Assembly (NCBI GenBank): GCA_900768465.1 | Contig: CAAGCY010000021.1 | Span: 1 to 64,000, forward strand | DNA from: Alphaproteobacteria bacterium | Lineage (GTDB): Bacteria; Pseudomonadota; Alphaproteobacteria; CAAGCB01; CAG-977 | Length of the DNA stretch: 64,000 bases | Direction of reading: 5' to 3' | Part shown: piece after piece, positions 44,294 through 53,157 of the stretch | Layout of the letters: each line of letters opens with the position of its first letter | Position numbering within the stretch: the stretch's first letter is position 1 | Position numbers and translations under genes: made by a program | The notes under the pieces: generated by a model | Databases searched by the model: none | What the model was told of the DNA's origin: nothing | What the model saw: the letters and a program-made list of their open reading frames with translations, nothing else

Positions 44294-45529
44294 TTAAACG
44301 ATTTCTTTGACCAGCCGAATGATGTGCGGCGTCAAAACAACAACGGTTTCATAGCCTTTGAGCGAATCGGCAAAAGACGACGCCGGAATGCCTATCAGCA
44401 GGATATTGTCGCCCAAAGTGCTTTTCGTCTTGAATGACGTTATTTCACCCTGCATCGAATCCAATGTCAAGACCGTTTTCATTCTGCGTTCGCCGTAAAT
44501 TTCGGTTTGCGCCATCAAAGACAGCTGGGCTTCGGGCATCGACATATAGCCGCAGCGCCCGACGTCGAAACGCGCGCGCCATTTGTCGGCGGCGATAAAC
44601 ATGCCTTCCGACACGACGGCGTACTGGGAACGCGCCGACAAAAATCTATTCAAGCTTTGAGCGTTGATTTTGTGGCTGGTGACCAGCGAACGCCCCAAAA
44701 CGCCGTTGACGGTTACGCGAATCGTTCCCGCGCCGAATGTTTCAACCAAATCCTGCCAGTTGATTTCTTTGGCGGCGTTAATCGGCTTGACGCGCAAAAC
44801 CTGCACATTGAACACAATCAGATTCGGTTCTTTGTCAAACAGTTCAATCAACTGTCTGACTTTGGATTCCGTCCCTTTGTCGCCCTTAAAGGAAATGGTG
44901 TTTTCCTCCCAGTTGACGGACAAATCATGCATGCCCGCGCCGCGCAGGGAATCCAGCACGGCAATCATGACTTCGCGGCGTTCGGGAACGGACAGCACCC
45001 AGTTGACTTCGCGGCTGACGTACAGCGTTTTTTGCTTGGCGTCGTAGCGATAGTACACATCCGCGGCGGACGCAATCATTTCCATAACGTCGGACAATTC
45101 GCCCGTAATGTTTTCCGCCGCCAGTTCGGGGAACGGACCGTCAACGCCGATGACCTTGATTTTCGCGCCGCTCAGCAGCTTGTAGAACACTTTTTCCGCC
45201 GTCTGTCCGTCAAAAGAAAAGCCTTTGACTTCAAACAGGGGCAAATTATCGCCTTGTTCCGCGCGGGTCAGCTTGAACGCCTCCTGTCTGAACGGAACGA
45301 CGGTCATGATATTTTTCTGCGTTTCCTCAATCGTACAGCGCAACGGCGTTTCCAAGCTTATCATCTGCGCGGCGCGAGTCGTTTTCGGTTCGGACGGCAA
45401 ATCGGTCGGACGCACCAGATTGACCAAAGGGCGTCCCGCACGGATATTTTGATTTTGGCATCCGGTCAAACAGAACAAAACGGCGGATGCCGCGAAAAAA
45501 GCTGTTGAACGAAACAAAGAGCGGAGCAT
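44294..45529 (-). CDS. Secretin-like outer-membrane lipoprotein
   Basis: The 411-residue product starts with a lipoprotein signal (VLFCLTGCQ). It then has an STN-like N0 domain (FDGQTAEKVFYKLL, about residues 113-126, and VYYRYDAKQKTLYV), an N1-type KH repeat (EENTISFKGDKGTESKVRQL), and a C-terminal secretin-type region ending GYETVVVLTPHIIR, the family's closing motif. Lipoprotein secretins (PilN-type) form outer-membrane rings for type IVb pili and similar machines. The start at 45529 has AAGGA seven nt upstream; longer frames overlap the preceding gene. Next to VirB6-like and VirD4-like genes, it may be the outer-membrane pore of this machine. Confidence 0.78.
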   Translation of the reverse strand: MLRSLFRSTAFFAASAVLFCLTGCQNQNIRAGRPLVNLVRPTDLPSEPKTTRAAQMISLETPLRCTIEETQKNIMTVVPFRQEAFKLTRAEQGDNLPLFEVKGFSFDGQTAEKVFYKLLSGAKIKVIGVDGPFPELAAENITGELSDVMEMIASAADVYYRYDAKQKTLYVSREVNWVLSVPERREVMIAVLDSLRGAGMHDLSVNWEENTISFKGDKGTESKVRQLIELFDKEPNLIVFNVQVLRVKPINAAKEINWQDLVETFGAGTIRVTVNGVLGRSLVTSHKINAQSLNRFLSARSQYAVVSEGMFIAADKWRARFDVGRCGYMSMPEAQLSLMAQTEIYGERRMKTVLTLDSMQGEITSFKTKSTLGDNILLIGIPASSFADSLKGYETVVVLTPHIIRLVKEIV

Positions 45530-45539
45530 TTTCTTTTCC

Positions 45540-46442
45540 TTAAACATTCGATTCGCCCGCGGCGGGCTGTGCAGGCTCTGCGGGCTGTTCATCGGGCGCG
45601 ACAAAGCCGTCGGGCGCGGGACCGATATCGCCTTCGGGTTCGGAGTTGTCCGCCAAAGATCCCAAACGGTTTTTGACTTCGTCCAGCGATTCTTCTTCTT
45701 CGGACAGCATTTCGGGCGGAGCGTTGTCTTCGAATTCTTTTTTGAACTCTGCCAGCAGCTTGCGCAAAGCGGCGTCCCCGCCTTTGTAGCGGTCGCGCAC
45801 GATGGCGGCATAAGGCGGCGTCAGAATTTCCATGCCGAACGTTAAAATTTCGTCCAGCAAATCCAGAATGTAGCCGAAATAAGGATACTGCGACAATTCC
45901 AGCCCGCCCAGATGGACGCACCGCGCGCTGGTGCGGGAAATCGTCTGGTCATAGTAGGTTTTCAGCCGCATAAAGTGGTCGAAGTTCCACAACTGGTCGA
46001 TTGTCAGTCCGTACGGATTTGTCGATCCGTCCGCGGCTACAACGGGCTGATTGGCTTCGGCATCGCCGATTTTTTTAACCAGACGCGCCAGCAAATCCGC
46101 CCCCGCTTTGCCGAAAACGGCAAGCCATTTTTGCATTTCGGGCAGATGTTCTTTGGCTTTGGCAACGTCAATCGGACGACGGGGGTCGGCCAAACGGGAC
46201 GCTTCCGTCCACATCATCCCCGCCTTTTCGTATCTGAGCGCGCGATCCAGATTCGTTTTGACTTTGGCTTGATTGCTTTCGGGGCAATCCTGAACAATCG
46301 TCGGCAGTTTGGCGCGCCAATCCGCGCCCCACACGGATTCCGCCAGCGAACGGACGCGACCCAGCCCCTCTTGCGTATCCTGATACGCCAAAAGGGCTTC
46401 GTACAATGAAGAAAGCGCCGCCGGAATTTCTTTGTCAGCCAT
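45540..46442 (-). CDS. Cytoplasmic protein of unknown function in the secretion locus
   Basis: The 300-residue product lacks signal and membrane segments. The first 235 residues are mostly helical with several Trp and Tyr (SVWGADWRAKL, NFDHFMRLKTYY, LSQYPYFGYIL). The last 65 residues are acidic and Pro-rich (EEEESLDEVKNRL, then AEPAQPA), probably disordered. No known domain is recognised. It lies between the giant repeat protein (69-nt gap) and the secretin-like gene (10-nt gap), so all four genes of this unit are probably co-transcribed. Confidence 0.72.
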   Translation of the reverse strand: MADKEIPAALSSLYEALLAYQDTQEGLGRVRSLAESVWGADWRAKLPTIVQDCPESNQAKVKTNLDRALRYEKAGMMWTEASRLADPRRPIDVAKAKEHLPEMQKWLAVFGKAGADLLARLVKKIGDAEANQPVVAADGSTNPYGLTIDQLWNFDHFMRLKTYYDQTISRTSARCVHLGGLELSQYPYFGYILDLLDEILTFGMEILTPPYAAIVRDRYKGGDAALRKLLAEFKKEFEDNAPPEMLSEEEESLDEVKNRLGSLADNSEPEGDIGPAPDGFVAPDEQPAEPAQPAAGESNV

Positions 46443-46511
46443 TGTCTTTGTCCGATTCCAATCCTTTGTTTAATTTATATTATGTTTCGACACCAAAAAG
46501 CAAACATTTCC

Positions 46512-49500
46512 TTACCGAAGATACGGATCATCCGCGTCGGCGGACACGGACACGACGACGTGATCGGGCGGAACGGGCGATTTGAACGCATGGGGAGCCG
46601 CGTTAAAAACAGGCAAAGCCGCGGCGGACGTTCTTAAAATCCGTTTCAGCGGAGCGGCGTCATCCAGCCGCAACAGCATCGCCACGTCCAGCGGCGAATT
46701 GACGGGCGGTTCGGGAACGGGAGGCGGCGCGGGACTGTATACAACGGGAACGGCATCTTCCTCTGCCGGCAAAGGCGGCTCGTCTTCCGCGAGAAGCGGC
46801 GGTTCATTCTCCTCATCGGGAAGCGGCGGTTCATCCTCTGCGGGAAGCGGAAGCTCCTCCTCTGCGGGAAGGGGCGGTTCGTCTTCCGCAATCGAATTCC
46901 CGGCTTCGGGTTTGTCAAGGGGGGCGTAAAAGTCTTCCTGTATAACGGGCGGCTCGTCTTCCGTTTCGACGGAATCGGACAAACTGTCTTCAATAACCGC
47001 GGGTTCGGATTCGTTTTCCTCCTCCATGGAAAACGGCGGTATTTCCTGAGCTGTCGACGCGTCGTCTTCAACGGGCGGGGGCAAAACGGGTTCGTCTTCC
47101 GCGGGGGCTTCCAATTCCGGCGGTTCTTCGACAAAAGCGGGAGCGTCGACGGCTTGATCTTCGGTGCCGTTTTCTTCCTCCGAAGTTTGCGGCGTTTCCT
47201 CAGCCGTTTGGTCGCCCAGCATTTCGCCGACGTCCGCCAGCATGGAATCGATGTCATCCATGGAAATCGAATCGTCGGGCACGTCAACCTGCGGTTCTTT
47301 GTACAGCGGATTGCCGCTTTCATCCACATAATAGGGATTGCCGTTTTCATCCATATAGTACGGATTGCCGTTTTCGTCGACGTAATACGGAGTCCCCGTC
47401 GAATCCAAATAGTACGCAATGCCGTCTTCGGTCATATAGTAAGGAATACCGCCCGCATCCACATAATAAGGAACGCCGTTTTCATCCAGATAGTACGGTG
47501 TGCCGTTCGCATCCAGATAATAAGCCGCTCCGTTTTCGTCCAGATAGTACGGCGTGCCGTTCGCATCCAGATAGTAAGCCGCGCCGTTTTCGTCCAGATA
47601 GTACGCATTGCCGTTTTCATCGGTATAGTACGGCGTTTGCGACGTCGGCGGATAAGCGGGTTCGAAATACACGCCCGCGCCGTTTTCATCGACATAATAC
47701 GGATTGCCGTTTTCATCCAAATAATAAGCCGTTCCGTTCGCGTCAATGTAATAAATCGCGCCGTTTTCATCCTGATAAGCGGAATTGGGATCGTAATAAA
47801 CCTGATTGCCGTTTTCATCCGTGTAAGAATACGCCCCGTAATTTCCGGCGGCGACATAGCCGTACAAATCGGGATTATCCGTCTGTTCCGTCGGATAAGC
47901 ATACGTTGCGGCTTCGGATTCCTGCACATTGTAAGCAGGCGGCGCGGCATCGTATTCCTCGGCGGCGGGCGGAGGCGGTTCGGCGTATCCGTATCCCCAG
48001 CTGTCATCGGCGTCGGATTCGTCAGGGGCGGATTTGTTTGACAAGGAAGCATACGCCTTTTCCAACCCTGCCGTAAACGCCGACAAATCCATCTTGGGAA
48101 TGTGCCATTTCCGTTTTTTTTCTTTTTCTTCGGTCGGAGAAGGCGCTTTTTTCTCTTCTTTGGCGACGGGCGCGGGAGCATCCGTCGCGTTTTCAATCGC
48201 CCCGCGCACAACCTCCAGCGTCGTTTTTTTCTTGGACAACGCTTCCGCCAAAGCTTCCGTTTGCGACATCTGCTTTTGACTGATGATATCGATTGTTTCG
48301 GACAAATTGGCGTTTTGCTTCTGCGCCACGGCTTCGGCGACGACACGCGCCTGACTTGCCAGCGCTTCCTGCTGAACGGCGGACTGCACTTCCGCCACCG
48401 CGCGCGCCTGTTCGGTAAGCACTTCCTTTTGAACCGCGGATTGAGCTTCCGCCACAATGCGGGCTTGGCTTGCCAAAGCTTCCTGTTGAACGGCGGATTG
48501 TTTTTCCGCCATCGCTTCGGCAACCACGCGGGCTTGCTGCGCCAAAGCCTCCTGCTGAACCGAAGATTGCTTTTCCGCCATCGCTTCGGCAACCACGCGG
48601 GCTTGGCTTGCCAAAGCTTCCTGCTGAACCGAAGATTGCTTTTCCGCCACGGCTTCCGCAACGACGCGGGCTTGCTGCGCCAAAGCTTCCTGCTGGACGG
48701 CTGACTGCGCTTCCGCCACAACGCGCGCCTGTTCGGCAAGCGCTTCTTTGTTCGTTTCGGCAAGCGCTTCCGCCATGGCGCGGGCTTGATCCGCGAAAAC
48801 TTTGGACTGCGTTTCGTTGTGCGCGCTGTTGATTGCGCGGGCAATCGCCGTCGCTTGCGCCGCGACGGTTTCCTTTTGCGTTTCCTTTTGCGCGTTGAAC
48901 ATTGCTTCCGCAACGATTTTCGCCTGATTTTCCAGCGTTTCCTTGCGAACGGATCTTTGCGATTCGGTCAAGGCGTCCGTAATGGCTTTGGTTTGCTTGG
49001 TAAACGCTTCCGCCATCAAAGTCGCTTGAAATCTTTGCGATTCCTCTTGACGGTGAATCAGTTCGCTCATCGTTTCGGACAGCAGAGCCGTTTGCGTTTT
49101 GGAAATGATTTCGGCAATCATTTTCGCCTGTTCCGCGGAATCCACGCCCATTCCCATGGAAGGCGCGCCGAACATCGGCATCGGCGTCCCCTTTGCCGTC
49201 GATTCCAAAATCGCCTTTTTCTGCGCGTCCAACAGCTCTTTTTGCGATTTCAGCAGTTCTTTTTGCGCCTCGCGCTGAGCTTCCGCCATCGCTTCCGCCT
49301 GCTGTTTCAGCAATTCGTTGGTCTGAATACCCGCCTGCGCCGAATTTGAATTTTCAATAACGATTTGAGGACCGCCGCCCCCGCCGCCGCTTTTCTGCAC
49401 CGCCGCAAACAAAGCCGTCAGCGTTTCATTGGCGTTTTTCTGCGATTCCGACAGCGCTTTGGCGATAATCGCCCCCTGAACTTCGGCGGCATTTTGCTGC

Positions 49501-50342
49501 GACTTGGAAAAAGCCTCCGCCATGGCGCGCGCGGTCATTTCCTGACTTTGGGAAAAGATTTTCGCCATCGTTTCGGACTGCATTTTCGCCTGCACTTCGG
49601 CTGATTTTGTCTGTGCTTCGGTAATCGCGGTTACCAGCGCCTGCATCCCGTCCGCACCGCCGCTCGAAAAATCAAACGCGACGGGAACCTGCGCGACGGG
49701 AGCCGCAGCTCCCGCTTCCATCTGCTGATACTGCGCGCGCATAATGCTTTGAACGTTTCCCTGATCGCTTTCCCCCGTTTGAACGCTTTCATTGATTTTT
49801 TCGGCGTAAGTCGTATAGTCTTCCTTGGCTTTTTTCAGGGATTGAGCCAATCCTTCGATTTCGCCCTTGCGGCTGGGGTCCTGCCTTGCTTCCGCCAGCG
49901 TCCGCGCCAGCATTTCCATGTTTTTGCGCGATTCATCCTGCGCCTGCTGCATGGCTTGCAGCTGGTTTTGAGTCATTTTTTCCTGCGCGGAAGTCAATGC
50001 GTCGGCAATGGCTTTTGCTTTGGCTTTTTCTTCGCGCGAAACAAAAACGTCTTCCTCATCGTCGTGGTGGAAATCTTCGCCGTAAGTTTCGGTCTCCAGA
50101 TATTCCAAGTAATTGCGAACATCGCGCCCGCCCGGAATGTCCGTCAGCGTTACACGCGTATCGGAATCGACCGCCAGCAAAGTTTCGTTATACCGCTTGA
50201 CCAAATCTTCGCGCAAGACATGCAGCTGGCGATACACGTTGACCAGCCGTTGAGCCTTGACATAGGAATCCTCTTCCCCGTCGTTTTGCTGACCGGGAAA
50301 CTTCGGTTTCCATTTCTTTTGCTCTTTTTTCGGCGGGCTCAT
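46512..50342 (-). CDS. Giant repeat protein: coiled-coil repeats plus YYxDENGxP nonapeptide array
   Basis: The 1276-residue product has no signal peptide or membrane helix. Residues 1-130 are charged; 130-700 are Ala/Gln/Glu-rich helical, including 23-residue repeats of the VQQEALAxQARVVAEAxAEKQ type (about 525-673). After a Lys-rich hinge, residues 864-890 and 905-1012 form nonapeptide repeats YY(L/V)D(E/A)NG-x-P, the latter twelve units without interruption. A Pro/Glu-rich acidic part (about 1020-1230) and a short hydrophobic C-terminus follow. Nothing in it suggests catalysis; a scaffold or surface role is inferred. It is the first gene of the secretin operon. GGAG precedes the ATG. Confidence 0.85.
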   Translation of the reverse strand: MSPPKKEQKKWKPKFPGQQNDGEEDSYVKAQRLVNVYRQLHVLREDLVKRYNETLLAVDSDTRVTLTDIPGGRDVRNYLEYLETETYGEDFHHDDEEDVFVSREEKAKAKAIADALTSAQEKMTQNQLQAMQQAQDESRKNMEMLARTLAEARQDPSRKGEIEGLAQSLKKAKEDYTTYAEKINESVQTGESDQGNVQSIMRAQYQQMEAGAAAPVAQVPVAFDFSSGGADGMQALVTAITEAQTKSAEVQAKMQSETMAKIFSQSQEMTARAMAEAFSKSQQNAAEVQGAIIAKALSESQKNANETLTALFAAVQKSGGGGGGPQIVIENSNSAQAGIQTNELLKQQAEAMAEAQREAQKELLKSQKELLDAQKKAILESTAKGTPMPMFGAPSMGMGVDSAEQAKMIAEIISKTQTALLSETMSELIHRQEESQRFQATLMAEAFTKQTKAITDALTESQRSVRKETLENQAKIVAEAMFNAQKETQKETVAAQATAIARAINSAHNETQSKVFADQARAMAEALAETNKEALAEQARVVAEAQSAVQQEALAQQARVVAEAVAEKQSSVQQEALASQARVVAEAMAEKQSSVQQEALAQQARVVAEAMAEKQSAVQQEALASQARIVAEAQSAVQKEVLTEQARAVAEVQSAVQQEALASQARVVAEAVAQKQNANLSETIDIISQKQMSQTEALAEALSKKKTTLEVVRGAIENATDAPAPVAKEEKKAPSPTEEKEKKRKWHIPKMDLSAFTAGLEKAYASLSNKSAPDESDADDSWGYGYAEPPPPAAEEYDAAPPAYNVQESEAATYAYPTEQTDNPDLYGYVAAGNYGAYSYTDENGNQVYYDPNSAYQDENGAIYYIDANGTAYYLDENGNPYYVDENGAGVYFEPAYPPTSQTPYYTDENGNAYYLDENGAAYYLDANGTPYYLDENGAAYYLDANGTPYYLDENGVPYYVDAGGIPYYMTEDGIAYYLDSTGTPYYVDENGNPYYMDENGNPYYVDESGNPLYKEPQVDVPDDSISMDDIDSMLADVGEMLGDQTAEETPQTSEEENGTEDQAVDAPAFVEEPPELEAPAEDEPVLPPPVEDDASTAQEIPPFSMEEENESEPAVIEDSLSDSVETEDEPPVIQEDFYAPLDKPEAGNSIAEDEPPLPAEEELPLPAEDEPPLPDEENEPPLLAEDEPPLPAEEDAVPVVYSPAPPPVPEPPVNSPLDVAMLLRLDDAAPLKRILRTSAAALPVFNAAPHAFKSPVPPDHVVVSVSADADDPYLR
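47307..47834 (-). repeat. 27-bp tandem repeats encoding YYxDENGxP
   Basis: From 47307 to 47630 there are exactly twelve 27-bp units, all in frame. A 42-bp interruption (47631-47672) separates them from three further units (47673-47753) and a degenerate stretch to 47834. Units differ mainly by synonymous and conservative changes, with two sub-types (LDENG-AA/TP alternating), which suggests unit-pair duplication. Confidence 0.9.
48324..48770 (-). repeat. 69/57-bp tandem repeats encoding coiled-coil units
   Basis: About six to seven near-identical units encode a 23-residue repeat (or a 19-residue version lacking AEKQ). Their nucleotide identity is high, including silent positions, which points to recent duplication or recombination. 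Confidence 0.8.
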
Positions 50343-50404
50343 TCTGACTCCAAACGGAAAACACTTTGTTTTCGGCGAAACAAAGTTAAACTTGATTGTA
50401 TACT

Positions 50405-50445
50405 AAAACGCCGCAGATTAACATATCTTTAATCCGCGGCGTTTT
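50405..50445. terminator. Bidirectional terminator between the regulator and the giant gene
   Basis: AAAACGCCGC pairs with GCGGCGTTTT, extended by GATTA / TAATC after a one-base bulge on each side. T and A runs flank it. It ends the regulator transcript. Confidence 0.8.
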
Positions 50446-50461
50446 TTATCAAAGCTTGCTT

Positions 50462-51454
50462 TTACGGCAAAATAATCTGGACAACCCGATGCAGAGCGGC
50501 GATTTGATCCTCGGGGATTTCGATTTTTTCCTCGGGGTTCCATAAAACGCCGAACAGTTTGCCGTCAATGTCTTCGCGAATGCTGATAATGCGCGCGTCC
50601 GTTTCATTAACGTACATCAGCGCCAAATCGCCCAAGCCGACCATTTTCGTCGGATCGACGACCAGCACGGAACGCGTCGGCAGCAAATTGCCCAAACGGC
50701 GCGTACACAGCGAAACCGCATAAGCGGACAAGCCGTTGACCATGCTCGCCAAACACGAAACCGTCCCCAAAGACGTCTGGCGATCGACCGCCACCATTCC
50801 GCCTTCGGCAGGCTGACCGTACACGGACAGAACAACGTCCTGCCGTTCGGCTTTTGCGCCCGCTTTGGATACGGGCAAATCGGGGTATCCCGACTTGCCA
50901 CCCGACACGGCGCGATAACGCGCATCGTTGCGCTGAATGAATTCGTCCAAAGCGCCCGCTTTGTCCAAATCGTAAATCTGTTTTTGCAGTTCTTCGTTCG
51001 TATACCCCAAAGCGCGCGCAATGCGGGAAATTTCATCCTCGGAAACTTCACGCTGCCCCATTTCGATACGGTGGTAAACGGACAAAGTCAGCTCCGCCCC
51101 GTCGGCGACATCCGCCAGCGTCAGGTTTTTCTGACCGCGGATATAGCGCAATCCCGCACCCAGCATTTTCAAGCCGCTGCGTTCATTGACACGGTTGCGG
51201 CGTTCCTGTTCGCGACGCCACGCCTGAACGACATCGGGCTGGGAACTGGCTTCGTTGACAAAGATATCTTGCAGCGGGCAGTCCAAAAATTCGGCAATTC
51301 GAACCAGCTGTTCCTGATCAATGCGGCGATATCCTTTTTCGATTTTGCTGACGGCGGACAGACTGACCCCCAAAAAATCAGCCAATTCCTGCATTGAGCG
51401 TCCGCGCACACGGCGGTACATGCGAATCTGATTGGGAAAGATAATCTCTTCCAT
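50462..51454 (-). CDS. Dual helix-turn-helix regulator with LexA/S24-like C-terminal domain
   Basis: The 330-residue protein has two XRE-type HTH domains: RSMQELADFLGVSLSAVSKI (about residues 18-37) and LTLADVADGAELTLSVYHRI (about 110-131). The C-terminal third has GDLALMYVNETDARIISIRE and ends HRVVQIIL, resembling S24/LexA-type repressor domains, but I cannot place the Ser-Lys catalytic pair with confidence. It probably binds DNA as a dimer in the cytoplasm. Located between the VirB6-like operon and the giant-protein operon, both on the same strand, it is a good candidate regulator of the secretion locus. AAGGA precedes the ATG. Confidence 0.82.
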   Translation of the reverse strand: MEEIIFPNQIRMYRRVRGRSMQELADFLGVSLSAVSKIEKGYRRIDQEQLVRIAEFLDCPLQDIFVNEASSQPDVVQAWRREQERRNRVNERSGLKMLGAGLRYIRGQKNLTLADVADGAELTLSVYHRIEMGQREVSEDEISRIARALGYTNEELQKQIYDLDKAGALDEFIQRNDARYRAVSGGKSGYPDLPVSKAGAKAERQDVVLSVYGQPAEGGMVAVDRQTSLGTVSCLASMVNGLSAYAVSLCTRRLGNLLPTRSVLVVDPTKMVGLGDLALMYVNETDARIISIREDIDGKLFGVLWNPEEKIEIPEDQIAALHRVVQIILP

Positions 51455-51541
51455 ACGTTAAGTTCCTTACGTTGAGCGCATCCAAAACGACACGGATGAA
51501 CAGTTATACCGTTTTTTGCCTGAAAATTCAAACACAAAAAT

Positions 51542-51568
51542 CAAGCCCCGTTTCAAAAGCGGGGCTTG
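51542..51568 (-). terminator. Intrinsic terminator of the VirB6-like operon
   Basis: CAAGCCCCG pairs with CGGGGCTTG around a 9-nt loop, immediately downstream of the gene ending at 51574, with a T5 run on the minus strand. Confidence 0.85.
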
Positions 51569-51573
51569 AGTCT

Positions 51574-52938
51574 TTACAGATAATTTCGTGCGGCTTGAAT
51601 TTTTTGTTTTGCCCTCCGCAAACGATTTTGCAATTCGCGCAGTTTTTTGATACGTTCCTGTACCGCTTTGACCTGATCGGCGGTCTTCTTTCCCCATTGA
51701 GCCACTTTCAGCGCATAAGTACACGCGGTAGCCCCCATCGTGATGATGGTCACCACCAGCAAAATCAAATCGATAATGCCATTGACTATCGCCTTGATGG
51801 CACGAACGGCGCACCCTTTCGGCGGATTTGTGTCGCCGATCAGCTTTCCGCCGAAATCATCGGCAGTGGGCGCGACATAAATGCCGAAGCACGCGATGGC
51901 AATAACAATAAAGAAGTTCGACAAACCGCCCGCTTTGACCAAATCCTTGAACGCGTCGACATACGCGCCAGCCTCCATCTGCGCTTTCCACGCCTCTATG
52001 CCCCCTCCGGCAGCCAGCACCCATGTTTGTTCAACCGTTTTCACCAACATGCCGATCATCATAGCGGCAACCACAAAGACAAAGCATGCCTGCAAGAACA
52101 CGTTCCATCCTGTTTTGGCATAATTGCGCGTCAACGGGAACACCCACGCCACAATAAACAAAGGAAGCATTCCCAGAATGAGACCTATTCGGAATACCAC
52201 ATCCATCAGCGCCATCGGGAACAGAAAAGACACTACCCAAAAAAACACGCCCATCAGACATCCCCACATCCACATCGGCGGCCATAATATGTCTATCCCT
52301 ATGGAGGGAATTTCAAAATAGTGCCACGATCCGCAGCGCATGCCGCGCGCCAAAGCCTGAGTCGGCGCCAGCCCGTTGGCAATTTGCTTGATCATACATT
52401 CCATCGAATCGCGCACCCCCGGTCCCATCGGCAAATCAAGCGATCCCTCATTGGTTTCCCCCGCCTGACAGGGAACGTCGGACACAACGACGGTTGCATA
52501 CGCCGCCGCACTGGATAAAACAGGATTGACGAAATAATTAAACGCCGCCGCAGAACCGCCCATCAACAAACAGGTGGCAATGCCGGCGCGAATCATACCG
52601 CCGCCGATTTCCGTCATGTGCGCGAAAATATCGGGTGCGTCCCCCGTATTACTGAAAAACGACGCCGTTTTGCACAGAATCCAAATTCCGAAACCGACCG
52701 CCAGCAACATTTTTGCGGGGTCTTCAATCACTTTGGCGATATGCCCCGCAACCTGATTGCCCGTATCAAAAAACAGCATAAAAATATTGCACGTCCAGCA
52801 ATCGTCCGAATCGCCGCTGTATTCTTTCAAATAATCGGAATAAGATTTGCAATCGTCGGCGGCAAACGCGGGGTTTGCGATGATTAAAACCATCGCCAAC
52901 AACATCATCGCTATCCAAAATCGTTTTGATATCCTCAT
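51574..52938 (-). CDS. VirB6/TrbL-like polytopic membrane protein (paralogue 1)
   Basis: The 454-residue product has a cleavable-type signal (to AFAAD), then a Cys-rich periplasmic stretch with DDCWTCNIF, several membrane helices, a GFGIWILCKTASFF segment and FPMALMDVVFRIGLILGM followed by PLFIVAWVFPLT. These blocks recur in the two paralogues at 53158 and 54633. The C-terminal 60 residues are basic and coiled (KAVQERIKKLRELQNRLRR). VirB6-type proteins form the inner-membrane channel of type IV secretion systems. The ATG at 52938 has GAGAGG upstream. It is the last gene of the unit. Confidence 0.8.
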   Translation of the reverse strand: MRISKRFWIAMMLLAMVLIIANPAFAADDCKSYSDYLKEYSGDSDDCWTCNIFMLFFDTGNQVAGHIAKVIEDPAKMLLAVGFGIWILCKTASFFSNTGDAPDIFAHMTEIGGGMIRAGIATCLLMGGSAAAFNYFVNPVLSSAAAYATVVVSDVPCQAGETNEGSLDLPMGPGVRDSMECMIKQIANGLAPTQALARGMRCGSWHYFEIPSIGIDILWPPMWMWGCLMGVFFWVVSFLFPMALMDVVFRIGLILGMLPLFIVAWVFPLTRNYAKTGWNVFLQACFVFVVAAMMIGMLVKTVEQTWVLAAGGGIEAWKAQMEAGAYVDAFKDLVKAGGLSNFFIVIAIACFGIYVAPTADDFGGKLIGDTNPPKGCAVRAIKAIVNGIIDLILLVVTIITMGATACTYALKVAQWGKKTADQVKAVQERIKKLRELQNRLRRAKQKIQAARNYL

Positions 52939-52966
52939 ATCAAAGCCTCTCTTTCCCCGCACGTTC

Positions 52967-53140
52967 TTACATTCTGTTCCGAGAACGGATTGTGTGCATC
53001 AGCGCAATCGCCAACAACGTCCCGATAAAAACGGACAATCCGATATAAAAACCATTTGCGTGCGCCACTCCTTGTACAAAATCGGTTTGAACCAAAAAAA
53101 CCAGTCCGCCGAAGATTAAATATTGCTTCCACCGCGACAT
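52967..53140 (-). CDS. 57-residue membrane protein between VirB6-like genes
   Basis: This short frame encodes 57 residues with two hydrophobic segments, WKQYLIFGGLVFLVQ near the start and FYIGLSVFIGTLLAIALM near the end, and a basic C-terminus (RSRNRM). It could be a signal-anchored or two-helix inner-membrane protein, in the style of small VirB2/VirB3-like subunits, but no sequence match is claimed. It sits 17 nt after the paralogue-2 stop and 28 nt before paralogue 1. Its Shine-Dalgarno sequence is weak. Frame choice rests on hydrophobic pattern and its tight fit in the operon. Confidence 0.6.
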   Translation of the reverse strand: MSRWKQYLIFGGLVFLVQTDFVQGVAHANGFYIGLSVFIGTLLAIALMHTIRSRNRM

Positions 53141-53157
53141 ACGACATCAACCGCTTT

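Noticed and set aside
45530..45811. N-terminal extension of the secretin-like gene
   Set aside because: The extension overlaps the upstream coding gene out of frame; the lipoprotein signal and AAGGA site place the start at 45529.
47307..47834. Possible CRISPR array
   Set aside because: The repeats are 27 bp, directly adjacent without spacers, and in frame within a coding region.
47154..48041. Frame antisense to the nonapeptide repeats giving VFIxIVR repeats
   Set aside because: The apparent hydrophobic repeat protein arises only because the opposite strand is a repeat. The minus-strand frame runs unbroken through 1276 codons with a good start.
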